Of a DNA stretch of 64,000 bases, positions 34,936 through 43,416 are shown in pieces. This DNA is from Paeniglutamicibacter gangotriensis Lz1y. Lineage in GTDB: Bacteria; Actinomycetota; Actinomycetes; Actinomycetales; Micrococcaceae. A program made the translations under genes and the position numbers. The stretch lies in contig NZ_AOCK01000011.1 of the NCBI RefSeq assembly GCF_000348945.1, positions 1 through 64,000 of the forward strand. The letters run 5' to 3'. The notes under the pieces were generated by a model. That model did no database searches and had not been told where the DNA came from. It saw only the letters and a list, made by a program, of their open reading frames with translations. Within the stretch, counting starts at the first letter, position 1, and each line of letters begins with the position of its first letter.

Positions 34936-35131
34936 ATCACTAGCCTACGGCCACGCGGGGGCCAATGCTTAACTCGGTAGCCACAGGATTCGCCCAGTCC
35001 TGGCCTTCGGGCACTTCCCATGTATCTCCCCATGTTGGAAGCTATATGGGCGCAAGAATGTCTGGAGGAGAGGTCGAAGATCGGTCCGCTCTCCGGTCTT
35101 CCTGCTCTAGTCCGTGCGTTGCCGCCCTCCG

Positions 35132-37267
35132 TCAGCCAGCCACGCCGAGCACAAAGGGAAGCACTCCGGGTGCGCCCGCCTCACGCAGGATCCGTGCAGC
35201 CTCGGTCATCGTCCATCGGCTGTCGGCCAGGTCGTCGAGCAACAGGACCGGTCCCGGGGCGCCGGCCAGCTTCTGTGCCATTTCCGCCGGGACCACAAAC
35301 TGGTCCCAGACCGCGGCAAGCCTGAAGGCGGAGTTGCCGCCCGAGCCCCCTCGCGGTCCATGGTCCCGGTATTCCAGCTGACCCAGGTACGGCAGCCTGC
35401 CGATGGTCGAGATGCCTTGGGCAAAAGAGCCGACCAGCTGGGGCCGGGAGCGCGAGGGCATGGAGACCACCGCGACGGGCCGGGTCGACCACTTCCATTC
35501 GCTGAGCACCTTCACGCAGGCATCGAGCATGGTCTGGGGAATCGGCGCATCCGGTTCGTCCGCACTCTCCAATAAGGTGCGTAAGCGCCCGCCCCACCCA
35601 AGGTCCGTGAGTCGGGCCAGTGCGCGCCCGTCCTCGGCTTGGAATTCAGGTTTGATTTTTCCCTTGAGCGGAACACCCAACTTTTCCATGCCGCCGGGAT
35701 ACATCCGCCGTGCCTCCACCAACGCACCGACTCGGCCCAGAGCGGTCTGCGCCGAGTCCTTGGCCGAGGCTTGGATGTCATCGCTGAACCAGACCCCGGC
35801 ACAGTTGTCGCAGCGCCCGCAGGGTGCAGCCGCCGGATCGTCCAACGCGCGGGAGAGGAACTCCATGCGGCAGCCCTTGAGGTTCTCGTAGTCGAGCATC
35901 GCGTTCTGTTCCTGGACTCGGGCGGCGGCCACCCGGGTGTAGCGTTCGGCGTCATAGAACCATTGGGCGCCGGTGCGGATCCAGCCTCCGGAGACACGCT
36001 GGACGGCGCCATCCACGGCCAGCACCTTGAGCAGCAGCTCCAACGGCGTGCGCTTGATGTTGACTCGCGCCTCGAGCGCGGGCACGGAGATCGGACCTGT
36101 GCTTGCACCGAGTTCCTGCAGCACCGCGTGGGCTTTTTGCTCGTCGGGCATGGAGCTGGTGGCGAAGTAACGCCAGATCTCGCGATCCTCCGGGCCTGGC
36201 AGCAGCAACACATCGGCGTTGATGCTGCCACGGCCGGCACGGCCCACTTGCTGGTAGTAGGCCACCGGGGAGCTTGGTGCCCCGACGTGGATGACGAAGC
36301 CCAAGTCCGGCTTGTCGAAGCCCATGCCCAGCGCACTGGTAGCAACCAGCGCCTTGACCTCATTGTTCTTCAGCGCGGTTTCGGCACGTTGGCGTTCTTC
36401 GGTGTCGGTGCGCCCCGAATACGCCAGCACCTGGTGGCCGGCCTCGGCCAATAGCCGGGTAATGTCTTCGGCCGCGGAGACGGTCAGCGTATAGATGATG
36501 CCCGAGCCGTGGAAGTCATTCAGGTGCGTGAGCAGCCAGGCGAATTGCGAGCGCGGCGAGGACAGTCGCAGGACACCCAGTCGCAGGGAATCGCGGGCCA
36601 GCGCGCCGCGCAGCGTGAAGACCTCGGCGCCGCCGACGGCCAGCTGTTCGGCCACGTCCTCGACAACACGCTCGTTGGCCGTGGCGGTGGTGGCCAGCAC
36701 CGGGACATTTGTGGGCAGCTCGTTGATCAAGTCCTTGATGCGGCGGTAGTCGGGACGGAAGTCATGTCCCCAGTCCGAGATGCAGTGTGCCTCGTCAATC
36801 ACCAGCAGGCCCATCCGCTCCACCAGGGCAGGCAGCTGGGTGTCACGGAAGACCGGGTTATTCAGTCGTTCCGGGGAAACCAGCAGCACGTCGAGCTCAT
36901 CGTTGGCCAACTTCTGCGCAATGGTCTCCCAGTCCAGGGCATTGGCGGAGTTGATGGCTTCGGCGCGCACCCCGGCGCGGGAGGCGGCGGCGACTTGGTC
37001 GCGCATTAGCGCCAGCAGCGGGGAAACGATCAGCGTCGGCCCGGCTCCGCGGGCGCGCAGCAACAACGAAGCCACGAAGTACACGGCCGATTTTCCCCAG
37101 CCGGTGCGCTGGACCACCAGGGCACGGCGGCCCCCGGCGACCAAGGCCTCGATCGCTTCGAACTGACCGTCATGGAATTCGGCGTCGTCCCGTCCCACCA
37201 GGGAACGCAGGATCGACGTGGCATCGGAGCGCAAGTCCGAATCAATGCTGGGTGTGAAGGCGTCCAT
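35132..37267 (-). CDS. recQ: RecQ family DNA helicase with C-terminal phosphoribosyltransferase-like domain
   Basis: 711 residues. Helicase motif I is VVQRTGWGKSAVYFVAS (the P-loop with Trp, as in RecQ), motif II is VIDEAHCISDWGHDFRPDY, and motif VI lies in YYQQVGRAGRG. The zinc module CGRCDNCAG follows after a helical region. There is no clear HRDC domain. Instead, residues about 590-711 resemble a phosphoribosyltransferase: AVVSMPSRSRPQLVGSFAQGISTIGRLPYLG and GPVLLLDDLADSRWTMTEAARILREAGAPGVLPFVL, which matches the PRPP-loop layout. The gene should encode a 3'-5' ATP-dependent helicase in DNA repair. The tail may sense a nucleotide or be structural. Confidence 0.9.
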   Translation of the reverse strand: MDAFTPSIDSDLRSDATSILRSLVGRDDAEFHDGQFEAIEALVAGGRRALVVQRTGWGKSAVYFVASLLLRARGAGPTLIVSPLLALMRDQVAAASRAGVRAEAINSANALDWETIAQKLANDELDVLLVSPERLNNPVFRDTQLPALVERMGLLVIDEAHCISDWGHDFRPDYRRIKDLINELPTNVPVLATTATANERVVEDVAEQLAVGGAEVFTLRGALARDSLRLGVLRLSSPRSQFAWLLTHLNDFHGSGIIYTLTVSAAEDITRLLAEAGHQVLAYSGRTDTEERQRAETALKNNEVKALVATSALGMGFDKPDLGFVIHVGAPSSPVAYYQQVGRAGRGSINADVLLLPGPEDREIWRYFATSSMPDEQKAHAVLQELGASTGPISVPALEARVNIKRTPLELLLKVLAVDGAVQRVSGGWIRTGAQWFYDAERYTRVAAARVQEQNAMLDYENLKGCRMEFLSRALDDPAAAPCGRCDNCAGVWFSDDIQASAKDSAQTALGRVGALVEARRMYPGGMEKLGVPLKGKIKPEFQAEDGRALARLTDLGWGGRLRTLLESADEPDAPIPQTMLDACVKVLSEWKWSTRPVAVVSMPSRSRPQLVGSFAQGISTIGRLPYLGQLEYRDHGPRGGSGGNSAFRLAAVWDQFVVPAEMAQKLAGAPGPVLLLDDLADSRWTMTEAARILREAGAPGVLPFVLGVAG

Positions 37268-37396
37268 GGCCCCAGTATTCCAGTGTCCACCGACACTTGC
37301 CTGTTTCCTGACCCAAACGGAGCACGGGTTCGCTTATGGCACTACTCACCTTCGAAGCACCAAATCCCCGGGGCAACGAAGCAACCGGATAAGCTC

Positions 37397-38818
37397 GTGG
37401 GTGTGAGTGTGGAAATCGATCTTTCTGAGTCCTTCAAGGCCTACGATGTGCGCGGCATCGTCGGGGCCACCATTACCGCCGAAGCGGTCGAAGCCATTGG
37501 CGCCGCGTTCGTCGACGTCTTGGGCCTGACGGGCCAGGATGTGCTCGTCGGCGGGGACATGCGTGCATCCTCCCCCGAGTTCTGTGCGGCCTTTGCCCGT
37601 GGAGCGGCCTACCGCGGGGCCAATCCCAGAATGTTGGGGCTAATCTCCACCGACGAACTGTATTTTGCTGCCGGTTCGCTGGATTGCGCCGGCGTGGTGT
37701 TCACCGCCAGTCACAACCCTGCCGCCTACAACGGCATCAAGATGGCCAAGGCCGGTGCCGTGCCGGTGTCCTCGGCCACTGGGCTCTTCGACATCCGTGA
37801 CCTGGCCCAGAACTACCTGGATGAGGGGCTGCCGGTATCCACCGAGGCTCCCGAGGGGAACATCGCCGAGCTCGACGTGCTGGCCGATTACGCGGCCTAC
37901 CTGCGCTCGCTCGTGGATCTTTCGGGCATCCGCCCGTTGAAGGTCGTCGTTGATGCCGGTAACGGCATGGGCGGGCTGACCACTCCGGCCGTTCTGGGCG
38001 CCACCCTGTTGCCCGGTCTGCCGCTGGAAATCGTCGAGATGTACTTCGAACTCGACGGCACTTTCCCGAACCACCCGGCCAACCCGCTGGAACCAGAAAA
38101 CCTGCGCGATTTACAGGCCGCTGTCATCGAGCACGGCGCCGACATCGGCCTGGCCTTCGACGGAGATGCTGACCGTTGCTTTGTGATTGATGAAAAGGGC
38201 GATCCGGTCTCCCCTTCCGCTGTCACCGCGCTGGTTGCGGTGCGTGAGATCGCCCGGGCCCAGGCCTCCGGCGAGGACACCCCGGTGATCATCCACAACT
38301 TGATCACCTCCCGGGCAGTGCCCGAGGCAGTGGTTGCCGCCGGCGGACGCCCGGTGGTTACCCGCGTGGGACACTCCTTCATCAAGGCCGTCATGGCCGA
38401 GGAAGGTGCGGTCTTCGGCGGGGAGCACTCCGCTCACTACTACTTCCGCGACTTCTACAACGCTGACACCGGTATGCTTGCCGCCATGCACGTGCTGGCG
38501 GCGCTGGGCCAGCAGGAGACGCCGCTGAGCGACTTCGCTGCCGAGTACGAGCCTTATGTTTCCTCCGGAGAGATCAACTCCGAGGTTGAGGACAAGGCCG
38601 GGGCTGTGGCCCGCGTGCTGGCCGAGTTCGCCGGCTCGCCGGTGGAAATCGGTCACATGGACGGAACCACGGTGGCCGCCACCGACGGGTCGTACTGGTT
38701 CAACCTGCGTCCATCGAACACCGAACCCTTCCTGCGCTACAACGGGGAAGCAAAAGACACTAACACCATGGAATCCATCCGTAACCAGGTCCTCTCAATC
38801 GTCAGGAGCAACGCATGA
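37397..38818 (+). CDS. manB: Phosphomannomutase/phosphoglucomutase
   Basis: 473 residues of the alpha-D-phosphohexomutase family. FKAYDVRGIVG opens domain 1. The phosphoserine loop is FTASHNPAAYNGIKM, the metal-binding loop is LAFDGDADRCFVID, the sugar-binding loop is VFGGEHSAHYYF, and the phosphate-binding loop is LRPSNTEPFLRYNGE. It interconverts hexose 6- and 1-phosphates for GDP-mannose or UDP-glucose supply. There is no ATG near the start; three in-frame GTGs occur at 37397, 37403 and 37409, and 37397 has the best-spaced GGATAAG. It overlaps the next gene by ATGA. Confidence 0.93.
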   Translation: MGVSVEIDLSESFKAYDVRGIVGATITAEAVEAIGAAFVDVLGLTGQDVLVGGDMRASSPEFCAAFARGAAYRGANPRMLGLISTDELYFAAGSLDCAGVVFTASHNPAAYNGIKMAKAGAVPVSSATGLFDIRDLAQNYLDEGLPVSTEAPEGNIAELDVLADYAAYLRSLVDLSGIRPLKVVVDAGNGMGGLTTPAVLGATLLPGLPLEIVEMYFELDGTFPNHPANPLEPENLRDLQAAVIEHGADIGLAFDGDADRCFVIDEKGDPVSPSAVTALVAVREIARAQASGEDTPVIIHNLITSRAVPEAVVAAGGRPVVTRVGHSFIKAVMAEEGAVFGGEHSAHYYFRDFYNADTGMLAAMHVLAALGQQETPLSDFAAEYEPYVSSGEINSEVEDKAGAVARVLAEFAGSPVEIGHMDGTTVAATDGSYWFNLRPSNTEPFLRYNGEAKDTNTMESIRNQVLSIVRSNA

Positions 38819-39297
38819 GCACCCCAGAAAACAAGATCGCCGAACTCGACGAAGCCGCACAGGTGGAGCTGAACAAGGTCCTGGGCACCGCCCTGGGCGT
38901 GGCACGCGAGCAGCTGGAGGAACAGGGCGTTTTCCTGCCCTTCGCCATCGCTGTGGAGCCCGCCACCGAGGAAAACGCGGAGCCCGAACTGCGCCTGCTG
39001 GCAGTCCAGCCGACCGAGGAACTCGACGATCCCGAAGCCGACATCGACGCGGAGATCATGATGAACGAGCTCGTGGAGCTGTTGCAGTCCCAGCGCGACT
39101 CCTTCAACGCGGTGGCCTTCGTCTCCGACGTGACGCTGTTGGATGACAACAAGGACGCCGTGCATGTGATGGCCGAACACCGCGATGGCGGCTCGGTTGC
39201 CATCGTGCAGCCCTACACAGCACCGGATCCGGAAACCGGGGTCTGGGAGTTCTCCGAGCCCAGTGCCGAGGCAGGCCAGATCCAGGTCTGGGGCTAG
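38815..39297 (+). CDS. Acidic conserved protein downstream of manB
   Basis: 160 residues, strongly acidic. An N-terminal helix (KIAELDEAAQVELNKVLGTALGVAREQLEEQG) leads into an alpha/beta region (FLPFAIAVEPATEENAEPELRLLAVQ, then helix MMNELVELLQSQRDSFNAVAFVSDVTLL and strand HVMAEHRDGGSVAIVQPY). No recognised catalytic motif, no signal peptide. The ATGA overlap with manB suggests translational coupling. Confidence 0.75.
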   Translation: MSTPENKIAELDEAAQVELNKVLGTALGVAREQLEEQGVFLPFAIAVEPATEENAEPELRLLAVQPTEELDDPEADIDAEIMMNELVELLQSQRDSFNAVAFVSDVTLLDDNKDAVHVMAEHRDGGSVAIVQPYTAPDPETGVWEFSEPSAEAGQIQVWG

Positions 39298-39319
39298 ACA
39301 CCTCCCCATTTCATCCAGG

Positions 39320-39364
39320 CCTGTGGCCCGGGACCTATCAAGAGGTTCCGGGCCACAGGTTTTT
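39320..39364 (+). terminator. Terminator of the manB operon
   Basis: CCTGTGGCCCGGGACC pairs with GGTTCCGGGCCACAGG (one G-T) around a 7-base loop and is followed by TTTTT. Confidence 0.92.
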
Positions 39365-39439
39365 CCTGTGACGGCGTTCGCGCATGCAGTGCGATGCAGG
39401 GCACTGCGCCCGGTTCCGGAACCTGCGAGAATGGAAGAC

Positions 39440-39877
39440 GTGAAGCTCAGCGCCTTTGCGGATGTTTGTCTGCGCACCTTGATGTTTCTCGGCTCCCGTC
39501 GCGACCAACAGGTCACGACCAAGGACATCGCCGAGCAAATCGGCGTGCCTTACAACCACGTGGCCAAGGCCATTGTGGAGTTGCGCAACCGCGGTGCCCT
39601 AGATGTGGCGCGAGGACGCTACGGCGGCTCGCAGATCACCGGCGCCGGGCTCCAGCTGCGCGTCGGGACCTTGATGCGCGATCTCGATGTCCGCGAAGAC
39701 GTCGTCGATTGCGTTTCCGATGCAGGAGTTCCCTGCCCCCTGCTTGCGGCCTGTGCGCTGCGCAGCGCCCTGCGGCGCGCCCGCGAGGCGTTTTATGCCG
39801 AGCTCGATCTACTGAGTGTCGAGGATCTCACCACCGGTTCAGTCAGGACCCTGCTGCCCTTCCCGACCATTCCGTAA
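39440..39877 (+). CDS. nsrR: Rrf2-family transcriptional regulator, NsrR type
   Basis: 145 residues. The winged helix is KLSAFADVCLRTLMFLGSRRDQQVTTKDIAEQIGVPYNHVAKAIVELRNRGALDVARGRYGGSQI, and the [Fe-S] cluster region is DCVSDAGVPCPLLAACAL with three Cys residues in the C-x(n)-C-x5-C layout of NsrR. NsrR represses nitric-oxide defence genes until NO damages its cluster. Position directly upstream of hmp supports this over other Rrf2 types. GTG 39440 gives the family N-terminus; ATG 39431 is an alternative. Confidence 0.88.
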   Translation: MKLSAFADVCLRTLMFLGSRRDQQVTTKDIAEQIGVPYNHVAKAIVELRNRGALDVARGRYGGSQITGAGLQLRVGTLMRDLDVREDVVDCVSDAGVPCPLLAACALRSALRRAREAFYAELDLLSVEDLTTGSVRTLLPFPTIP

Positions 39878-40038
39878 CCATTTCCGGCCTGTGGTTTAAG
39901 GATTTTTCGCCGATTCTCCCCGAGATCCTCCGTGGCGCGGAGCGGTCCTCGCCGGTTCCGGACGATGCAGCGTTACGGCATCACGACCAACCAATTTGCA
40001 TCCCACTTCTACGTCAGGTAGAAATGAAGTATCAATCT

Positions 40039-40053
40039 TGCATCGAAGATACA
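40039..40053. promoter_or_regulatory. Candidate NsrR operator upstream of hmp
   Basis: TGCATCGAAGATACA is an imperfect inverted repeat (TGCATC, GAA spacer, GATACA) within a larger AT-rich stretch that also contains GTATC at 40029-40033. TGCATC and AAGATACA resemble halves of the published NsrR site. It lies 35 bases before the hmp start. Confidence 0.5.
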
Positions 40054-40088
40054 AGATAAGATCACACCCCTCGTCAAGGAGCCACCAG

Positions 40089-41270
40089 ATGCTTTCCGAG
40101 AAGTCCCGCCCGGTCATTGAAGCCACCCTCCCCCTCATCGGTGAGCGGATTTCACACATCACCCCGAAGTTCTACGACCGGATGTTTACGGCCCGCCCGG
40201 AACTCCTTGACGGCCTCTTCTCCCGCGCCAACCAGAAGAACGGCGCGCAGCAGCAGGCGCTGGCCGGCTCCATTGCAGCCTTCGCCACCCACCTCGTCAA
40301 CAACCCGGGCACCCTGCCCGAGGCCGTTCTTTCACGCATCGCCCACAAGCACACCTCGCTGGGCATCGTCGAGGAGCAGTACGCCATCGTGTACGAGCAC
40401 CTCTTCGCGGCCATCGTCGACGACCTGGGCGAGGCAGTGACCCCCGAGGTCGCCGAGGCCTGGTCCGAGGTCTACTGGCTGATGGCCGATGCACTGGTCA
40501 AGATCGAAAAGGGACTTTACAAGCAGCAGGCCAATGACAAGATCTGGACCGACTGGAAGCTCGTGGCCAAGGAAGCGGCCGGAACCGGATCTGTCACCTT
40601 CCGCTTTGTCCCTGCCGATGACAACCCTGTCACCGTGGCGAAGGCCGGCCAGTTCGTCTCGGTCCGCGTCCCGCTGCTCGATGGACTACGCCAGTGCCGC
40701 CAATACACGCTCAGCGATGCCGTCACCTCTACCACCGAACGCGTGATCACCACCAAGTTCGACGGCGGCGGCGAAGTCTCCCCGTTCATGCACCAGCACC
40801 TGAACGTCGGGGACATCATCGAGCTCTCCAACCCCTATGGCGATCTGGTCATCGATACCACCGGCGCCCCGATCGTGCTGGCCACCGCGGGCATTGGCTG
40901 CACCCCGAGCGCTTCGGCACTAGCCACACTGGCCGCAGCAGGCTCCGACCGCCAGGTCCTGGTCCTACACGCGGAGGCCACCGAGGAAGCCTGGGCATTG
41001 AAGGAACAGATGCGCGAATCCATCGAGTCCCTGCCCAACGCCGAACTGAAGCTGTGGCTCGAAGACATCGAGGCCAAGGCGGCAGACACCGTAGCGACCG
41101 AGGGCTACATGAGCCTGGCCAACCTCGAGCTGCCGGCCGACGCCCGCCTGTACCTGTGCGGCCCGCTGCCGTTCATGCGCGCGGTCCGCTCACAGGCCAT
41201 CGACGCGGGCATCCCGGCCGCGAACATCCACTACGAGGTCTTCGGCCCCGACCTGTGGCTCGCAGCCTAA
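40089..41270 (+). CDS. hmp: Flavohemoprotein, nitric oxide dioxygenase
   Basis: 393 residues, full length for Hmp. The globin domain has Tyr29 (PKFYDRMF) and Gln residues near 54-56 on the distal side and proximal His88 in IAHKHTSLG. The FAD domain shows RQYTLSDA, and the NAD domain shows LATAGIGCTPSASALATL and YLCGPLPFMRAVRSQ. It oxidises NO to nitrate with NADH and O2. ATG 40089 has AAGGA 8 bases upstream. The gene follows nsrR and is expected to be its target. Confidence 0.97.
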   Translation: MLSEKSRPVIEATLPLIGERISHITPKFYDRMFTARPELLDGLFSRANQKNGAQQQALAGSIAAFATHLVNNPGTLPEAVLSRIAHKHTSLGIVEEQYAIVYEHLFAAIVDDLGEAVTPEVAEAWSEVYWLMADALVKIEKGLYKQQANDKIWTDWKLVAKEAAGTGSVTFRFVPADDNPVTVAKAGQFVSVRVPLLDGLRQCRQYTLSDAVTSTTERVITTKFDGGGEVSPFMHQHLNVGDIIELSNPYGDLVIDTTGAPIVLATAGIGCTPSASALATLAAAGSDRQVLVLHAEATEEAWALKEQMRESIESLPNAELKLWLEDIEAKAADTVATEGYMSLANLELPADARLYLCGPLPFMRAVRSQAIDAGIPAANIHYEVFGPDLWLAA

Positions 41271-41329
41271 CGATCACCTGACCCGGGTTCCGCATCGATA
41301 GGCATATCTGCGGAGCCTGTTTGGGGGGC

Positions 41330-41363
41330 GAAGGCCGCCACCGAGTATTCGGTGGCGGCCTTC
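41330..41363. terminator. Bidirectional terminator between hmp and the hydrolase gene
   Basis: Perfect 15-bp stem GAAGGCCGCCACCGA / TCGGTGGCGGCCTTC with a GTAT loop, between convergent genes. Confidence 0.82.
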
Positions 41364-41404
41364 GGGCTAAACTCACGAGGCCTAGGGCACCGTCGGAGTG
41401 TCAG

Positions 41405-42679
41405 CTATTTCTGTGCCGCGGGCTCCTGGAGCCGCGGATGCGCGGTGCCCTTTTCAACCCATGCGCGCACCGTGGCGTTGAAGAGCAGCGGGTCTTCGAT
41501 GTTCCACTGGTGGTGCATGCCCGGAGCCATGCGGAACAGGGCTTGGGGAAGCGCCCTGGCCAACGCCGGGAAGGCCTTAGCCACCAGTTTGGGTTCCTTG
41601 CCGCCGGCGACCACCAAAGCGGGGCCTTTATAGTCCCCGAGCTTGGCCGGGACCCCTCCGGGGTCCACCTCATCCATGATCGCCCGCATGTTATCGGCAC
41701 GCAGGTGGGTGCCGTGCTCGGCGAAAAGGTCCTTTTCATCTGCGACCATGCCGTAGGCTCCGGCTTGGAAACGCCAGTACCATTCGCTGCCGAAGAGGCG
41801 CAGCTGCATCCGGCTCATGGTGCGCATCGAGGCCGAGACCCCGGCGGCCGGGACACCGGAGATCATCAGGGATTCAACCAGTTCCGGGTGTCTGGACAAC
41901 ACCCGCAGGGCGATGACCCCGCCCAAGGACAACCCCACCAGGTGGGCTCCTCCGTTGGACACCTCATCGGCAATCACCGCTGCCACATCGTCGGCCGCGC
42001 TGTCCAAGCCAGCCCAGTCTTCCTGGGCTCGGGCCCCGAAGCCCGGAAGGTGCGGCGTGAGCACCTCATAATCGCCAAAGGCCCGCACCTGCGGGTCCCA
42101 ACTCCAGTTCGCGACGTTCCCTCCGTGGAGGAACACGATGGTCTGCGCGCGCTTGCCGTCCTTACGCGCCCTGGTGGGCGCATGGAATTCCGGGTATCCA
42201 CCCGGATCCCTGTCTCCGGCCGGCTGGGCGCTGGCAGGCTTCGCCTCGACCGGTTCGCTCGAGGGTTTCGGCGTGGAAGCCGCCTCGGGAGCAGGCTTCG
42301 TGGATTGTTTGGCGTCTTTGGCCGGGCGCGCTGGCTTGTCCTTGGGACCTCGCGCTTCGGCGGGGTTCCGCTGCTTTCCCGCGGGCTGTTCGGCACTACT
42401 TGACTTGCTCTGCCCCGCAGGAAGCTCCGGCTGGGCACCGTCGCGGGCTGGCTCCGGGGTCGAGGGGACCGGGTCGGGACGGGGCTTGCCCCTCGCGACC
42501 GTTTCGGCCTGGGGCCGGGAGCCCTTGGGCGCACGCGGGGCACCCGGTGCCTTGGCTTGCCCTCGGGGCTTGGCGGCCTTGGCGGGCGATCCGTCGGTGC
42601 CGTGCTCCTCGAAGGAGTGATCCACGAATTCTTCGTCGGTTCCGGCGTCCGACCCGCCGGCATCGTCGTGCCGGCTCAT
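41405..42679 (-). CDS. Alpha/beta hydrolase with a long disordered N-terminal region
   Basis: 424 residues. Residues 1 to about 165 are low-complexity: first acidic, then rich in Pro, Ala, Lys, Arg, Glu and Ser, with no signal peptide or membrane helix. The hydrolase starts at TIVFLHGGNVANWSWDPQVRAF (oxyanion HG motif), then LTPHLPGFGARA, nucleophile elbow HLVGLSLGGVIAL and His in APGMHHQWNIEDP. ALVVAGGKEPKLV is near the likely acid. The ATG start overlaps the padR stop (ATGA), so it is co-translated. The function of the extension is unknown. Confidence 0.8.
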   Translation of the reverse strand: MSRHDDAGGSDAGTDEEFVDHSFEEHGTDGSPAKAAKPRGQAKAPGAPRAPKGSRPQAETVARGKPRPDPVPSTPEPARDGAQPELPAGQSKSSSAEQPAGKQRNPAEARGPKDKPARPAKDAKQSTKPAPEAASTPKPSSEPVEAKPASAQPAGDRDPGGYPEFHAPTRARKDGKRAQTIVFLHGGNVANWSWDPQVRAFGDYEVLTPHLPGFGARAQEDWAGLDSAADDVAAVIADEVSNGGAHLVGLSLGGVIALRVLSRHPELVESLMISGVPAAGVSASMRTMSRMQLRLFGSEWYWRFQAGAYGMVADEKDLFAEHGTHLRADNMRAIMDEVDPGGVPAKLGDYKGPALVVAGGKEPKLVAKAFPALARALPQALFRMAPGMHHQWNIEDPLLFNATVRAWVEKGTAHPRLQEPAAQK

Positions 42680-43203
42680 GGCAGGTGCTCCGTGACGGCA
42701 TCTAGCCATTCAAGTTCCGCTGCCGCGTGCCGGATCCCGTTGTCGAGTGTCGCAGCCATCAGGAAGCTGCGGCGGTCCGCTGCCGCCCGCATGTCAATAT
42801 CCTCGCGCTGCGAGAGGTAGTCCTCGAGTACTTCGCGGGTTGCCTCGCGCCGGGCCTGGATCAGTTCGAGCACGGATTCCCTCTCGAGTTCCGCGGCAAA
42901 GAACACGCGGGCCAGGAAGGGTTCCCGGGGAGTGTGTGCGTTGACTTCTCCGCCCAGCCATTCCACCAGTGCTTCGCGGCCGGAATCGGTGATGTGGTGT
43001 TCCTGGCGGTCCGGGTAGTTGTCCTGGGCGATGGTGGTGACGGTGGCGTGCCCGTCCTTCACCAATTGGGCCAGCGTGCGGTAGATCTGCGCCTTGTCGG
43101 CGTTCCAGAAATGATTGATGGACGAATCGAAGTGCTTCTTCAGTTCATACCCGGTCATGGGCGCCAAACTCAACAGCCCGAGGATCAAACGCGCAAGAAT
43201 CAT
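42676..43203 (-). CDS. PadR family transcriptional regulator
   Basis: 175 residues. The winged helix is MILARLILGLLSLAPMTGYELKKHFDSSINHFWNADKAQIYRTLAQLVKDGHATV, with PDRQEHHITDSGREALVEWLGG as the wing and exit strand. A C-terminal helical dimerisation region (about 95-175; EPFLARVFFAAELERESVLELIQARREATREVLEDYL) puts it in the Vir_act_alpha_C subgroup. ATG 43203 follows AGGA by 8 bases. It probably controls its own operon with the downstream hydrolase. Confidence 0.9.
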   Translation of the reverse strand: MILARLILGLLSLAPMTGYELKKHFDSSINHFWNADKAQIYRTLAQLVKDGHATVTTIAQDNYPDRQEHHITDSGREALVEWLGGEVNAHTPREPFLARVFFAAELERESVLELIQARREATREVLEDYLSQREDIDMRAAADRRSFLMAATLDNGIRHAAAELEWLDAVTEHLP

Positions 43204-43324
43204 GCTTTCATCCTGACACATCCCCTAGGGGATTGTTCTGCCAGCCACGCTTTTTGCGTTCAGTTCGGAGCCGGACCACTGTCTCCCCGGGCGCTGATGA
43301 TCCCAAATCCCTGCCAAACGGAAC

Positions 43325-43391
43325 GAGCCCCGCGACCATCACCCTGATCGTCTCCGCGAACGGGAACAAGGGCGATGGCGGCGGGGCTCAG
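43325..43391 (-). terminator. Long GC-rich hairpin past pckG
   Basis: GAGCCCCGC (43325 on) pairs with GCGGGGCTC ending at 43391, and ACCATC with GATGGC partly extends it, around a loop of about 30 bases. It begins 26 bases past the pckG stop. There is no T tract, so terminator function is tentative. Confidence 0.4.
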
Positions 43392-43416
43392 AGCCGTGGC
43401 TACGCGTCTGGGGAGC

